64,000 bases of DNA from DATARN01 sp963851105 (lineage in GTDB: Bacteria > Actinomycetota > Acidimicrobiia > Acidimicrobiales > Palsa-688). Under the pieces are notes generated by a model, which was not told the DNA's origin, ran no database searches, and saw only the letters and a program-made list of their open reading frames with translations. The DNA is taken from NCBI GenBank assembly GCA_963851105.1, contig CAWKNP010000008.1, positions 372,001 through 436,000 of the forward strand, read 5' to 3'. This document shows, piece by piece, positions 22,898-31,831 of the stretch; position 1 is the first letter of the stretch; each line of letters begins with the position of its first letter. Position numbers and translations under genes: made by a program.

Positions 22898-23630
22898 TGC
22901 TCCGCCCGACCCAACCGTCGACGTCGTATCCGAGGTTTTCCCAATATCCCGGCTTGACCTTGGAGACGACCGTGATCTGCGACAACCATTTGCACGACTT
23001 GTAGCCGTACATGGGGGCAACGCACATGCGGACGGGGCCGCCGTGCTGGCGTGTCACCGGGGCGCCCAGCATGTCGTAGGCCACCAAGACGTCGGCGCGC
23101 CGCCCCTGTTCCAAGGTGAGGCTCTCGGTATAGGTCCCATCGAAGGACACGAACCTCAGCGCCTCGCCTCCCTTCTGGACACCGGCGGCGTCGAGCAGCG
23201 CTGACAGGCGGACGCCGGTCCAGTGCACCGCCGGCACCCGCCAACCGGTCACACACTGGAAATCCTTGACCAGCGACGTGGGCGGCAGCGCCCGCAGCTG
23301 CGCGAGCGACAACGAAAGCGGCTGGTCGACCATCCCGTCGACCGTCAGGCGATACCCGGCCGGGTTCACCGAGGGTAGCGATCCCGTGACCGAATAGATC
23401 CTGAAACCGCCCGCGGCCGGGATGAGCTGGGTCAGCCCGGTGGGGTCGGCGGCCTCGAGCGGCTGAAGCACGGTGTTGAGCGCGTCCTGGACCCGGGCCC
23501 CGCCCACTATCCCCGCCACGCCGAGACCGAGCATGCCCAAGATCACCCGCCGGCCGACGGGGGCACCGAGGTCGGCGGTACCGGGCTCCTTTTTCCCCAC
23601 CTTTGAAGTGTGACGCCCGCGAGCTGCCAA
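22869..23630 (-). CDS. Sulfite-oxidase-type molybdopterin oxidoreductase
   Basis: 253 residues. The N-terminus GRRVILGMLGLGVAGIVGG has twin arginines and a hydrophobic stretch, suggesting Tat export or an anchor, though the motif is not canonical. The Oxidored_molyb domain shows SLAQLRALPPTSLVKDFQCVTGW with the molybdenum-ligating Cys, WTGVRLSALLDAAGV, and HGGPVRMCVAPMYGYKSCKWL. With the overlapping cytochrome b gene it resembles MsrP/MsrQ-like or actinobacterial sulfite-oxidase-like pairs; the substrate is unknown. Confidence 0.87.
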   Translation of the reverse strand: MAARGRHTSKVGKKEPGTADLGAPVGRRVILGMLGLGVAGIVGGARVQDALNTVLQPLEAADPTGLTQLIPAAGGFRIYSVTGSLPSVNPAGYRLTVDGMVDQPLSLSLAQLRALPPTSLVKDFQCVTGWRVPAVHWTGVRLSALLDAAGVQKGGEALRFVSFDGTYTESLTLEQGRRADVLVAYDMLGAPVTRQHGGPVRMCVAPMYGYKSCKWLSQITVVSKVKPGYWENLGYDVDGWVGRSNGRSDNPTS

Positions 23631-23641
23631 GAGGTCGCGTG

Positions 23642-24790
23642 TCAGCGAATCGTAAGCTCCGGCCGGAAGACCCGCGTCGCCCCTCGCGCCACGATGGCCT
23701 TGGCCAGGCCCTCGAATGCCACCGCCGCCTCCCCGGTCGGGTCGGTGGCGGTGATGGGGCGGCCGACGTCGCCACCTTCACGCAGCTCTGGTATCAGAGG
23801 GAGTTGCGCGAGGAGCGGGACGTCGAGGCTGGCCGCCAGGGCCTCTCCGCCGCCGTGGCCGAACAACTCGTAGCGTTTCCCGTCGTCGCCGGTGAACCAG
23901 CTCATGTTCTCGATGACACCCCGCAGCGGCATGTTGACCTTCTTGGCCATGAGGGCGCTGCGCTGAGCGACCCGCTGGGCCGCGGCCTGCGGCGTGGTGA
24001 CGACGTAGATCTCCGAGCGGGGCAGGTACTGCGCCATCGACAGGGCCACGTCTCCGGTGCCCGGCGGCATATCGACGATCAGGAACTCCGGGTCGCCCCA
24101 GTAGACGTCGACCAGGAACTGCTCGAGAGCTTTGTGCAGCATGGGGCCCCGCCACATGACCGGCTGGTCGTCGCCCACGAAGAAACCGATCGAGATGCAA
24201 CCGACGCCGTAGGCGACAGGCGGGATGATCATGTCGTCGATCACGACAGGGTCGGCGGAGATCCCGAGCATCTTGGGAACCGAGAACCCGTAGACGTCGG
24301 CGTCGAGGATGCCGACGCTGTGCCCCGCCTTGGCCAGGGCCACCGCCAGGTTGACGCTGACCGAGGACTTACCGACGCCGCCCTTGCCGGAGCTGATGCC
24401 CAGGATGCGGGTCCGGCTGCCCGGCGCCATGAACGGGTTGGGCGTGCCCGACTCGTGGCCGAGCGGCTGGCCCGTCGTCGCGCCGCCACCGGCGCCCTGC
24501 TTGGCCCGCATCTTCTCCCGCACACCGGCCAACTCGGCCTCGGTCATGACCGTCAACTGGACGTCGACCTCGGCGACACCGTCGAGGGTCATGAGCGCCG
24601 AGGTGACCCGCTCGGTGATCTCCGTGCGCATCGGGCAGCCGGAGACGGTCAGGGCCACAGTGACTGTCACCCGACCGCCGGGGGCGACCACCAGGCCTTT
24701 GACCATGTCCAGTTCGACGATGCTGATGTGCAACTCCGGGTCCAGCACCCCGCGGAGCGCCTCCATCAGCTGCGGTTCGGTTGCAGGCAT
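23642..24790 (-). CDS. mrp: Mrp/NBP35-type iron-sulfur cluster carrier ATPase
   Basis: 382 residues. N-terminal DUF59/MIP18 domain (1-90; LDPELHISIVELDMV), then the P-loop ILGISSGKGGVGKSSVSVNLA, GILDADVYGFSVPKMLG, and DFLIVDMPPGTGD-type switch (LIVDMPPGTGDVALS). It carries and transfers Fe-S clusters. The usual CxxC near the C-terminus, which bridges the cluster in ApbC, is absent: the equivalent place reads MSWFTGDDGKRYELFGHGG. Loss of this motif is also seen in other actinobacterial Mrp proteins, as far as I recall. It is divergent from the SufR-like gene (46-bp gap). Confidence 0.92.
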   Translation of the reverse strand: MPATEPQLMEALRGVLDPELHISIVELDMVKGLVVAPGGRVTVTVALTVSGCPMRTEITERVTSALMTLDGVAEVDVQLTVMTEAELAGVREKMRAKQGAGGGATTGQPLGHESGTPNPFMAPGSRTRILGISSGKGGVGKSSVSVNLAVALAKAGHSVGILDADVYGFSVPKMLGISADPVVIDDMIIPPVAYGVGCISIGFFVGDDQPVMWRGPMLHKALEQFLVDVYWGDPEFLIVDMPPGTGDVALSMAQYLPRSEIYVVTTPQAAAQRVAQRSALMAKKVNMPLRGVIENMSWFTGDDGKRYELFGHGGGEALAASLDVPLLAQLPLIPELREGGDVGRPITATDPTGEAAVAFEGLAKAIVARGATRVFRPELTIR

Positions 24791-24824
24791 GGAGTCCTCC
24801 GGGAATTTGCACTACCGCCGTAGG

Positions 24825-24830
24825 TACAAT
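24825..24830 (+). promoter_or_regulatory. -10 box TACAAT giving a probably leaderless transcript for the SufR-like gene
   Basis: TACAAT lies six bases before the GTG start at 24837, placing transcription start on or next to the start codon. A CTAC-CGCC-GTAG palindrome (24812-24823) sits immediately upstream, between this promoter and the divergent mrp start, and is a candidate operator for the SufR-like regulator. No ribosome-binding site precedes the GTG, which agrees with leaderless translation. Confidence 0.5.
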
Positions 24831-24836
24831 ACCGCT

Positions 24837-25592
24837 GTGGACGGCTTAGCTGACCCAGCGGTGACCGGGTCTGCACGCAGCGGTGACACCCAGCTGACCG
24901 ACATCGAGTTCTCCGCGGCGGTGGTCGCAGTGACCACCGCATTCGGCGATCCGACCCGCCGGCGGATCTACCTTTTCGCCCGGGAGCAACCGACCGGCGT
25001 GACCGCCAGCGACGTCGCCGAACATTTTGCCCTCCATCCCAACGTCGCCCGCCACCACCTCGACAAGCTGGCGGCCGGCGGCTACCTGGAGGTCTTCGTC
25101 TCCCGGAGCGAGTCAGGCCGGGCCGGGCGGCCATCCAAGGGCTACCGGGTCTCGGGCCGCGCCGGCGGCCTCGAGGTGCCCATCAAGGGCAGCGACCTGC
25201 TGATCACCCTGCTCGGCCGCAGCCTGGCCCTTCTGCCTGCCGACCAGGCCGAGGCCATGGCCGAAGAGGTCGGGGAGGAGTACGGCCGGGAGTTGGCGGC
25301 GCAGATGTCGGCGGCGGACGAGCAGCGGTCGTTCCGCAGCGCCCTCCACGCGGTGGCCGACGCCCTCACCGCCCACGGCTTCGCGGCCCACGCCGAGGGG
25401 CGGGGCTCCTCGCTGGCGCTGATCAAGGACAACTGCCCGTTCTTCGACACCGCCAAGCAGCACCCGGTCATCTGCGCCGTGGATCGGGGCATGGTGCGGG
25501 GCATGCTGGCCAGCCTCTACGGCGGCGAGACGGTCCTGGCTACGCAGTCATCCCGGGCCCTCGGCGACGACGCCTGCATCACCATCGTCTAG
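24837..25592 (+). CDS. SufR-like winged-helix regulator with C-terminal cysteines
   Basis: 251 residues. The winged helix-turn-helix is at about 20-95: AFGDPTRRRIYLFAREQPTGVTASDVAEHFALHPNVARHHLDKLAAGGYL. The C-terminal half holds three cysteines, in DNCPFFDTAKQHPVICAVDRG and DDACITIV, matching the C-x13-C...C cluster layout of SufR Fe-S sensors. The neighbours mrp (divergent) and a cysteine desulfurase (9 bp downstream) make an Fe-S-responsive repressor role likely. Probably autoregulated through the short divergent region. Confidence 0.82.
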   Translation: MDGLADPAVTGSARSGDTQLTDIEFSAAVVAVTTAFGDPTRRRIYLFAREQPTGVTASDVAEHFALHPNVARHHLDKLAAGGYLEVFVSRSESGRAGRPSKGYRVSGRAGGLEVPIKGSDLLITLLGRSLALLPADQAEAMAEEVGEEYGRELAAQMSAADEQRSFRSALHAVADALTAHGFAAHAEGRGSSLALIKDNCPFFDTAKQHPVICAVDRGMVRGMLASLYGGETVLATQSSRALGDDACITIV

Positions 25593-25601
25593 GCGCCCCT
25601 T

Positions 25602-26720
25602 TTGCCCCGGGCCTATCTGGACCACGCATCTACTTCGCCTCCGCGCCCCGAAGTCGTCGATGCCCTCGTGGCCGCCCTCGGCATGGCCGACCCGGGGCGG
25701 GTCCACACCGAGGGGCGGATGGCTCGCGCCGTCCTCGAACAAGCCCGGGAAAAAGTGGCGGAATTCTGCGGGACCCGGTCCCGCCAGGTCATCTTCACGT
25801 CGGGAGCGACCGAGGCAATCAACGCCGCGGTCTACGGTGCCATCACCTCGGGCCGCGGTGACCACCTGGTGTGCTCGGGCGTGGAGCATTCCGCGGTCCG
25901 GCGGGCGTCGGAGCGGGCCGGACGGGTGACGGTGACGGCAGCTTCTCGTGAGGGCGTTGTCGACGTCTCGGCACTGCTGGGGGCCATCGGCCCGAACACC
26001 GCGCTGGTCCACTGCCAGTGGGCGAACCATGAGGTGGGAGCGGTACAGCCGATTGCCGAGGTGGTGGCGGCATGTCGTGAACGAGGTGTCATGGTCCATG
26101 TCGACGCCGCCTGTGCCTGTGGACACCTCCCGATTGCATTCGACGAACTCGGTGCCGACCTGCTTTCGCTGTCGGCCCACAAGTTCGGGGGACCCATGGG
26201 CGCGGGCGCGTTGCTGGTACGGCGCGGGGTCCGGCTGCCGCCTTTGTTGCTCGGTGGCGATCAGGAACGGGCCCGGCGCGGCGGGCTCGAGGATGTGCCG
26301 GCGTGGGTGGGCTTCGGGGCCGCCTGTCAATCTCTGGCCGGCGGCGCCCTGCAAGCGGAGGCTTCGCGGGCTCGGGACCAGACGTCGCGGCTGCGCGACG
26401 CGGCGCTGGCGATTCCCGGGGTTCGGGCCTACGGGCCCTCGGCGGCCGCCTCTCGGCTACCGAATCTTGTATGCCTCGGCATCGATGGCGTGGAAGCCGA
26501 GGGCGTGCTGATCGGGCTCGACCAAGCCGGCGTGGCCGCCCACTCGGGCAGCTCCTGCTCGTCGGAGTCGCTCGAGCCGTCGCCGGTTCTCGCGGCCATG
26601 GGCGTCGACGCCGACCACAGCCTCCGCCTTTCGGTGGGGTGGTCCACGAGCGACTCCGACATCGACGCGGCGATAGCCGCGCTCGGCCCGGTCATCGCCC
26701 GGTTGCGAGCACTTCGCTAG
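25602..26720 (+). CDS. Cysteine desulfurase (IscS/NifS class)
   Basis: 372 residues, TTG start at 25602 followed by the typical PRAYLDHAST opening. PLP-enzyme features: FTSGATEAINAAVYG, GVEHSAV (His stacking on PLP), HVDAACACGH, and LSAHKFGGPMGAGAL with the PLP lysine. The catalytic loop is SGSSCSSESLEPSPVL with the active Cys. It liberates sulfur from cysteine for Fe-S clusters or tRNA thiolation. It follows the SufR-like gene by 9 bp (same operon). No SufBCD genes are in the window. Confidence 0.93.
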   Translation: MPRAYLDHASTSPPRPEVVDALVAALGMADPGRVHTEGRMARAVLEQAREKVAEFCGTRSRQVIFTSGATEAINAAVYGAITSGRGDHLVCSGVEHSAVRRASERAGRVTVTAASREGVVDVSALLGAIGPNTALVHCQWANHEVGAVQPIAEVVAACRERGVMVHVDAACACGHLPIAFDELGADLLSLSAHKFGGPMGAGALLVRRGVRLPPLLLGGDQERARRGGLEDVPAWVGFGAACQSLAGGALQAEASRARDQTSRLRDAALAIPGVRAYGPSAAASRLPNLVCLGIDGVEAEGVLIGLDQAGVAAHSGSSCSSESLEPSPVLAAMGVDADHSLRLSVGWSTSDSDIDAAIAALGPVIARLRALR

Positions 26721-26812
26721 CCGCTCGAGCGGCTCGAGCGGCGGCGTGGTCGAGGCCACAGCGAAACGGCCCCCGGGGGCGGGGAAACCCGGCGGGAAGG
26801 TTCTGCTGGAAG

Positions 26813-26860
26813 CCAAAGTGCTTCGAAACGACGGTATGACGTCGTTTCGCAGCACTTTGG
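26813..26860. repeat. 48-bp palindromic element, copy A (most intact)
   Basis: Arms CCAAAGTGCTTCGAAACGACG and its reverse complement (20 of 21 positions) surround a 6-base centre GTATGA. It lies between the convergent cysteine desulfurase and ccmI genes, where it could also terminate both. It is homologous to elements at 56015-56060 and 58160-58205, so it belongs to a dispersed repeat family with core AAACGACG-N6-CGTCGTTT. Confidence 0.88.
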
Positions 26861-26866
26861 GTGGGG

Positions 26867-27787
26867 CTAGGGCTTCGAGGTCGTGGTGGCGGCGTTCGGG
26901 CCCGCCGGCACCTTCGTCCCGGCGGCGGCGATCGCTTCGTTGAGGAGCGCCCGGACGCTGGCGACCTGGGGCGCCGTCGGATCGACGGTGCTCAGGTAGA
27001 GACGGAACTCGGTAACCGCGCTGGGCGCGTCGTTCTTGGCCCGCAGGAGCAGGAAGCCACGGAAGAAATGGGCGTCGGCGAAGCTGGTGTCGATCGCCTC
27101 CGCCTTCTCGATCTTGACGAGTCCGGTGTCGACCAGGTCGGGCCGGTTGCCAGCCAGGCCGGCCTGGGCTTCCAGCCAGCCCCCGTCGGCCAGTGCCACC
27201 GGCTGGTTGGGGTCGTCCTTCAAGACGGCGTCATAAAGCTTGAGGGCGTCGGCCACCTGGCCCTGGTTGACGAGGTTGGCGGCGTCGGCCAGCCGCTGAT
27301 CGATGCCCCCGGGAACAGTTGACCCCGTCGTGAGCTGGCTGTTGCCGCTTACCGTCTGTCCTGGTTGACGGGTGCCACTCGATTGGGCGACCAGCCAGGC
27401 GGCGACGGCGCCGAATGCGACCACTGCCGCGAGCACCGTGATCGTGCGCCGGCGCCGGCGATGGCTGAGAGCGGCGGGAAGATCGGTGGCGCTAGCCCCC
27501 CGGGCCGGTCTCCCGTTGCTCGTTCCAGCGGCCGCGGACCGGGTCCTCGCCGGGGCCCGGCGGCCCGCGAGACGGGCGCCGGCGCCGGCGCTCGGGCGGG
27601 CTTGGCCGAGGGATTCGAGGGCCCGCAACACTGCGGCGGTGCGGGCGGTGTAGTCATCGGTGAGCGACCGGTAGTCGTCGTCATCGATGTCGCCCGCCTC
27701 ATACTCGGCATCGAGGTCGGCCAGTGACCGCAGGAGGAACGCCCGCTCATCTTGGAGGGACTTGAGTTCGGTGTCAGTTGTCGCCAT
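26867..27787 (-). CDS. ccmI: Cytochrome c maturation protein CcmI-like TPR protein
   Basis: 306 residues. The N-terminus ELKSLQDERAFLLRSLADLDAEYEAGDIDDDDYRSL is the CcmI hallmark. A cytosolic basic linker, one membrane segment (TITVLAAVVAFGAVAAWLV) and an external TPR-like region (ADAANLVNQGQVADALKLYDAVLKDDPNQPVAL, ADAHFFRGFLLLRAKNDAPSAV) follow. CcmI holds apocytochrome c for haem attachment. Last gene of the ccm operon; its ATG lies 14 bp inside ccmH. Confidence 0.88.
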   Translation of the reverse strand: MATTDTELKSLQDERAFLLRSLADLDAEYEAGDIDDDDYRSLTDDYTARTAAVLRALESLGQARPSAGAGARLAGRRAPARTRSAAAGTSNGRPARGASATDLPAALSHRRRRRTITVLAAVVAFGAVAAWLVAQSSGTRQPGQTVSGNSQLTTGSTVPGGIDQRLADAANLVNQGQVADALKLYDAVLKDDPNQPVALADGGWLEAQAGLAGNRPDLVDTGLVKIEKAEAIDTSFADAHFFRGFLLLRAKNDAPSAVTEFRLYLSTVDPTAPQVASVRALLNEAIAAAGTKVPAGPNAATTTSKP

Positions 27788-28304
27788 CGTGGCGCGCCCT
27801 TTCCACCAACCGGCGGTCCTCGTCGCTGACGACAACGCCGGGGCGGCCCCGCCAGCGGGCGAAGGTGAAGCTGAGCCCGGAAACTGCGGCCGCGAACACC
27901 GCAATCGGCAACGCCCACACCAGCAGCCCGACCCCCGATGCCGGGGGGGTGAGCGAGGTGCCCGGGTACTGGTGGACGATGTAGGCGTAAACGTCATGAT
28001 CGGAGCGTCCGGCTTGGAGTTGCTGGCGGACCGCCGTGCGGATGTCCTGAGAGATCGGGGCCGCGGAATCGGCAACCGTTTCCCCGGAGCAGACCGGGCA
28101 GCGTATTTGGGCGGTGATCCGGTGGACCCGGTCATCGACCGACGTACCCGGCGAATGGCCCGACGCGCCCACAGCGAGCGCAACCACGAGGATCAGGCCG
28201 AGCACAGCGAGAGGGACCCACCGGGTAGCCCCGGCTCGGGTGCGGGCTCGTGGCGGCGGACCCGCCGACCCGGGCTCCGGCCGAGGCTGGGACGGCGCGG
28301 TCAC
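27774..28304 (-). CDS. ccmH: Cytochrome c maturation thiol protein CcmH
   Basis: 176 residues from GTG 28304, overlapping the ccmG stop (GTGA). The segment DRVHRITAQIRCPVCSGETVADSAAPISQDIR carries the redox CxxC (C69, C72) characteristic of CcmH/CycL. Membrane segments flank it (about 29-47 and ~125-145). It reduces the haem-binding cysteines of apocytochrome c at the outer face of the membrane. Confidence 0.92.
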   Translation of the reverse strand: MTAPSQPRPEPGSAGPPPRARTRAGATRWVPLAVLGLILVVALAVGASGHSPGTSVDDRVHRITAQIRCPVCSGETVADSAAPISQDIRTAVRQQLQAGRSDHDVYAYIVHQYPGTSLTPPASGVGLLVWALPIAVFAAAVSGLSFTFARWRGRPGVVVSDEDRRLVERARHDGDN

Positions 28305-29071
28305 GGCGCCGAGGAAGCCGTGCCCGCGGGGGCGGTGCTCCCCGCGCCCGGCGCAGTGGTGGCCACTGAGGGCGGGGCCGGCAGGCCCGGTGCTGTGGTC
28401 GCCGGTGTGCTGACCACCAGCCGGGCCTGGCGCAGGAGGTCTTCGAGCTTCGCGTCGCCGATAGGGCCGACAATGTGAAGGAGCACGATGCCGCCCGGCG
28501 ATACGAGGAACGTCTCCGGGGGACCCGTCACGCTGTAAGTGATCTTGGCGTTGGGGTCGTCGACAATGGGCCACTTGGCGCCGCTTTTGTCCATCAGGTC
28601 GTGGATGGGGCCAATGTCGGGATCGTCGAAGCGGACGCCGAAGATGACGGCGTCACCTGAAGCGTGGGTGTTCTGGAACCGGACCAGGTCGGCCTGCTCC
28701 TGCCGGCAGGGCACGCACCAGCTGGCGAAGAAGTTGATGACGACCCACTTGCCCTTGTAGGCAAAGAGGGAATCGTTGCCACCGTTGAGCGCAGACCCGC
28801 TTATGTTGGGCGCCGGCTTGTTCTGCAGGGGGCTGGCGGCCAGTGCTGCGGTGTCGGCGGCGTTCTTGCTCGTGGCGAGGACCGCCACCAACAAGGCGGT
28901 CACGCAGCCAACCGCGATGGCGCTGATCACCGGAACTCGGCTGCGCCGGCGCCGGGGCGGCCCGGCAGCCGAGCCTGATTCGGGGCCGCCGCCAGCCCCA
29001 CCGCCACCGCCACCGCCGCCGCCCGCACCGTCGCCGGAAGATTCGGTCGAGGGGGTGACGGTCGAGGTCAA
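28301..29071 (-). CDS. ccmG: Membrane-anchored thioredoxin CcmG/ResA-like
   Basis: 256 residues. A Gly-rich cytosolic N-terminus, one membrane anchor (VPVISAIAVGCVTALLVAVLA) and an extracytoplasmic thioredoxin fold with active site FFASWCVPCRQEQ. The cis-Pro region is VTGPPETFLVSPGG. A Thr/Pro/Ala-rich tail follows. It keeps apocytochrome c thiols reduced, receiving electrons from CcdA. Overlaps ccmF by four bases (ATGA). Confidence 0.92.
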   Translation of the reverse strand: MTSTVTPSTESSGDGAGGGGGGGGGAGGGPESGSAAGPPRRRRSRVPVISAIAVGCVTALLVAVLATSKNAADTAALAASPLQNKPAPNISGSALNGGNDSLFAYKGKWVVINFFASWCVPCRQEQADLVRFQNTHASGDAVIFGVRFDDPDIGPIHDLMDKSGAKWPIVDDPNAKITYSVTGPPETFLVSPGGIVLLHIVGPIGDAKLEDLLRQARLVVSTPATTAPGLPAPPSVATTAPGAGSTAPAGTASSAP

Positions 29072-31179
29072 CGGGCCGTCCCCGCCGGAACCTCCGCCGG
29101 CCCGGCGGAGGCCACGGGTACCGCGGGAGCCGTGGGCTTCCCGTTGCCCGGCGCCGCCTCAGTTTGGGGCAACCCTTCACTTGCGTCGCCCGACCCGCCA
29201 CCAGCCCCGCCAGCCCCGCCCGGCCCCGCGCCAGCCCCGACGCCAGCCACCGGGGCCGACACTGCATCGGTCGGCCGCCGGCGCCGCCCCGGCCAAGCCG
29301 CCAGGAGGGTCCCGAAGGCCACGATCCCGCCGCCCACCCACAACCAGAAGATGAGCGGCTGGATGATCACCCCGATGGTGGCCGCGTCACCGGGATGCAA
29401 TGGCGCGTCGACCAGCTTGATGTAGACGTCGTCGAACGGGGTGCTGCGCACTGCGGGCGTGGCGATGGCGGCCCCGCCCCCGCTGTACTGGCTGATGGCG
29501 GGGCGGTAGATCTTGCCGCCGTCGATACGGACCTTGGCTTCTTGCGACTGCCGGTTGGCGTGGGCCACCCGGTCGGTGCCCAGGTAGGTGACCTGGTGGC
29601 CGTCGAAGCTGATGGTCTGGCCGGCGGTCACCGTCTGCTGGGTCTGGTGGCTGAAGGACTTGCTGCCCGCGAAGGCGACCGCAATGACCACGATGCCGAT
29701 GTGGACGATCATGCCGCCGTTGGCCCGGCCGACCAGGCCCCTCAGGCCCTGGCGACGGGTGGCCAACACCAACTGGCGGCCCGCCGACCCGGCCGCGAAC
29801 GCTCCGAGGCCGAACACGACCAGGGGGTTCAGACCCCGGACGCCGAGTGCGACGCTGCCCGCGATGGTGGCGACGGCCAACCCAAACGGCCACTGGATGC
29901 GCCGGCGCAGCAATTCCCCCGAGGCCTTCCGCCACGGCAGTACCGGGGCGATCGCCATGAGGAACAGCAGCGCGATCACGATGGGCATGGTCATGCGGTC
30001 GAAGTACGGCTCGCCCACCGCGATCTGCTGGCCGTTGATGGCCTCGGCGAGAAGGGGGAACACCGTTCCCAGCAGGACGACGAAGGCAAACGACGCGAAC
30101 AACAAGTTGTTGGCGAGGAACGCCCCTTCCCGCGAGATCGGTGAGTCGATTGCCCCCGGCGACCGGAGCTTGTCACCCCGCAGGGCGATGAGCGTGACCG
30201 TGACCGCCACCACGAGGCCGAAAAACCCCAGGATCATGGGCCCGATGCCCGAGGTGGTGAAGGCGTGAACCGACTGCAGCACCCCGGAACGGGTGAGAAA
30301 GGTCCCGAGGATCGTCAGGCTGAACGTGGCCAGGAGCAGGGAGAGGTTCCACAGCCGCAACATCCCGCGGCGCTCCTGGACCATCACCGAGTGGAGGTAG
30401 GCGGTGGCGGTCAACCAGGGCAGGAATGAGGCATTCTCCACCGGGTCCCACGCCCAGAAGCCGCCCCAGCCCAGCACCTCGTAGCTCCACCACGCCCCGA
30501 GCACGATGCCCGCGGATAGGAAGCCCCAGGAGAAGAGCGTCCAGCGGCGGGTTTCGACCAGCCAACCCTCGCCCATGCGGCCGGTGATGAGGCTGGCGAT
30601 GGCGAATGCGAACGGGATGGTGAAACCCACGAAGCCGAGGTAGAGCATGGGCGGGTGGAATGCGACCAACGGGTGGTTCTGGAGCAACGGGTTGGGTCCC
30701 GGGCCGTCGCTCGGAATGGCGCCGGAAATGGTGCGGAAGGGGTTGGCAGGGCCGACCATCAGCGCGAAGAAGAAGGCCGCGACGACGTAGGTGACGAGCG
30801 TCGCCCAACCGACGAGGGGGTCGGTGATGCGCTCCCGGTACTTGTAAGCCATGGCCGTGATGTAGCCGGCCAGGATCAGCGTCCACAGGATGATCGATCC
30901 CTCGAGGGCCGACCACATGCCCGTGACCAGGTAGAGCAGCGGGGTCGAGCGGCTCGAGTTGTGGGCCACGAAGGAGAGCGAGAAGTCGTGGGTGAGGAGG
31001 GCCCGCTCCATGGCGAAGGCGGCGAGTACCGCCCCTGCGAGGATCAGCCACGTGTAGCTGCGCCCCGCCCGCAGGAGCTGCGGACGTCCTTTTACCAGGC
31101 CTACCGCCAGGGTCGCGATCCCGACGATCGAGGCCAGCAGCCCGAGCACGACGGCGCTCTGGCCGATGGCGGCGTTCAT
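29068..31179 (-). CDS. ccmF: Haem lyase CcmF
   Basis: 703 residues with about 14-15 membrane segments. The tryptophan-rich WWD signature WGGFWAWDPVENASFLPWL is in the middle, preceded by FHPPMLYLGFVGFTIPFAFAIA, both typical of CcmF. The periplasm-facing C-terminal domain is followed by a Pro/Gly/Ala-rich cytosolic tail longer than usual. With CcmH and CcmI it ligates haem to apocytochrome c. Overlaps both neighbours by four bases. Confidence 0.95.
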   Translation of the reverse strand: MNAAIGQSAVVLGLLASIVGIATLAVGLVKGRPQLLRAGRSYTWLILAGAVLAAFAMERALLTHDFSLSFVAHNSSRSTPLLYLVTGMWSALEGSIILWTLILAGYITAMAYKYRERITDPLVGWATLVTYVVAAFFFALMVGPANPFRTISGAIPSDGPGPNPLLQNHPLVAFHPPMLYLGFVGFTIPFAFAIASLITGRMGEGWLVETRRWTLFSWGFLSAGIVLGAWWSYEVLGWGGFWAWDPVENASFLPWLTATAYLHSVMVQERRGMLRLWNLSLLLATFSLTILGTFLTRSGVLQSVHAFTTSGIGPMILGFFGLVVAVTVTLIALRGDKLRSPGAIDSPISREGAFLANNLLFASFAFVVLLGTVFPLLAEAINGQQIAVGEPYFDRMTMPIVIALLFLMAIAPVLPWRKASGELLRRRIQWPFGLAVATIAGSVALGVRGLNPLVVFGLGAFAAGSAGRQLVLATRRQGLRGLVGRANGGMIVHIGIVVIAVAFAGSKSFSHQTQQTVTAGQTISFDGHQVTYLGTDRVAHANRQSQEAKVRIDGGKIYRPAISQYSGGGAAIATPAVRSTPFDDVYIKLVDAPLHPGDAATIGVIIQPLIFWLWVGGGIVAFGTLLAAWPGRRRRPTDAVSAPVAGVGAGAGPGGAGGAGGGSGDASEGLPQTEAAPGNGKPTAPAVPVASAGPAEVPAGTAR

Positions 31180-31706
31180 GTTGCCGGGGCGGGAGCAGGG
31201 ACCGTGGTCACCCGTTCGGGGTGCTTGGCGTCGTAGCTCGACGTGTGCTTGACCATGATGAGGTCACTGGCGAAGACGCCGTTGGGCATGAAGTGGCCCT
31301 CGAGCACCACCGGGATCCCCGGCTTGAACAATTGCGGTGCCCCGCCGCTGTGCACGACGTTGACGTTCACGCCGTTGTTGGCGATCACAAAGGCCACGTT
31401 CTGGCCGACCTGCACGACCCCCGGCTGCACCGTGCCTTCGATGCGGAATCGCTGGCTGCCCAGTTTGGCCCGGGCGGCCACGGCCTCATCGGCGGTCTTG
31501 AAGTAGACGGTGGCGTTGCCCAGGCCCCGGAACACCAGCACGCCGAGGGCGGCCGCGATGATCCCGAAGGCAACGATCTGGCGTCGGCGGGACCCGAGCC
31601 CCCGGCGCGGCTTGACCCCGGCGACGCCGAGGGGCCCGAAGTCGGCATCTGGTGCGTCGGCCGACTCGGCCCCGACGTCACCGTCGGGAGGGGTCGTTAT
31701 TGCCAC
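31176..31706 (-). CDS. ccmE: Haem chaperone CcmE
   Basis: 176 residues from GTG 31706. One N-terminal membrane anchor (QIVAFGIIAAALGVLVFRGL), then the OB-fold: FRIEGTVQPGVVQVG, VNVVHSGGAPQLFKPGIPVVLEG. The covalent haem-binding His is H154 in VKHTSSY, in the canonical HxxxY arrangement (Tyr158), so this is the His rather than the Cys variant. Overlaps ccmD by 10 bp and ccmF by 4 bp. Confidence 0.93.
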   Translation of the reverse strand: MAITTPPDGDVGAESADAPDADFGPLGVAGVKPRRGLGSRRRQIVAFGIIAAALGVLVFRGLGNATVYFKTADEAVAARAKLGSQRFRIEGTVQPGVVQVGQNVAFVIANNGVNVNVVHSGGAPQLFKPGIPVVLEGHFMPNGVFASDLIMVKHTSSYDAKHPERVTTVPAPAPAT

Positions 31707-31831
31707 GTGCGCTCGTCGGGGGGAAGGGTCCGCGACAGCTTGCGGCCCCGGTAGATGACCCGCACCGAGTAGGCGGCCAGGGCCCCGAAACAAACGCCAT
31801 AGCCGAGGTAGACGTATCCGAATTGGCTCAC
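31697..31831 (-). CDS. ccmD: Small membrane protein CcmD
   Basis: 44 residues from GTG 31831, overlapping the ccmC stop by four bases. One membrane helix (FGYVYLGYGVCFGALAAYSV) and a basic cytosolic tail (RVIYRGRKLSRTLPPDERTWQ) match CcmD size and topology. It sits exactly between ccmC and ccmE, the standard place. CcmD releases holo-CcmE from the CcmABC complex. Too short for many gene finders. Confidence 0.85.
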   Translation of the reverse strand: MSQFGYVYLGYGVCFGALAAYSVRVIYRGRKLSRTLPPDERTWQ

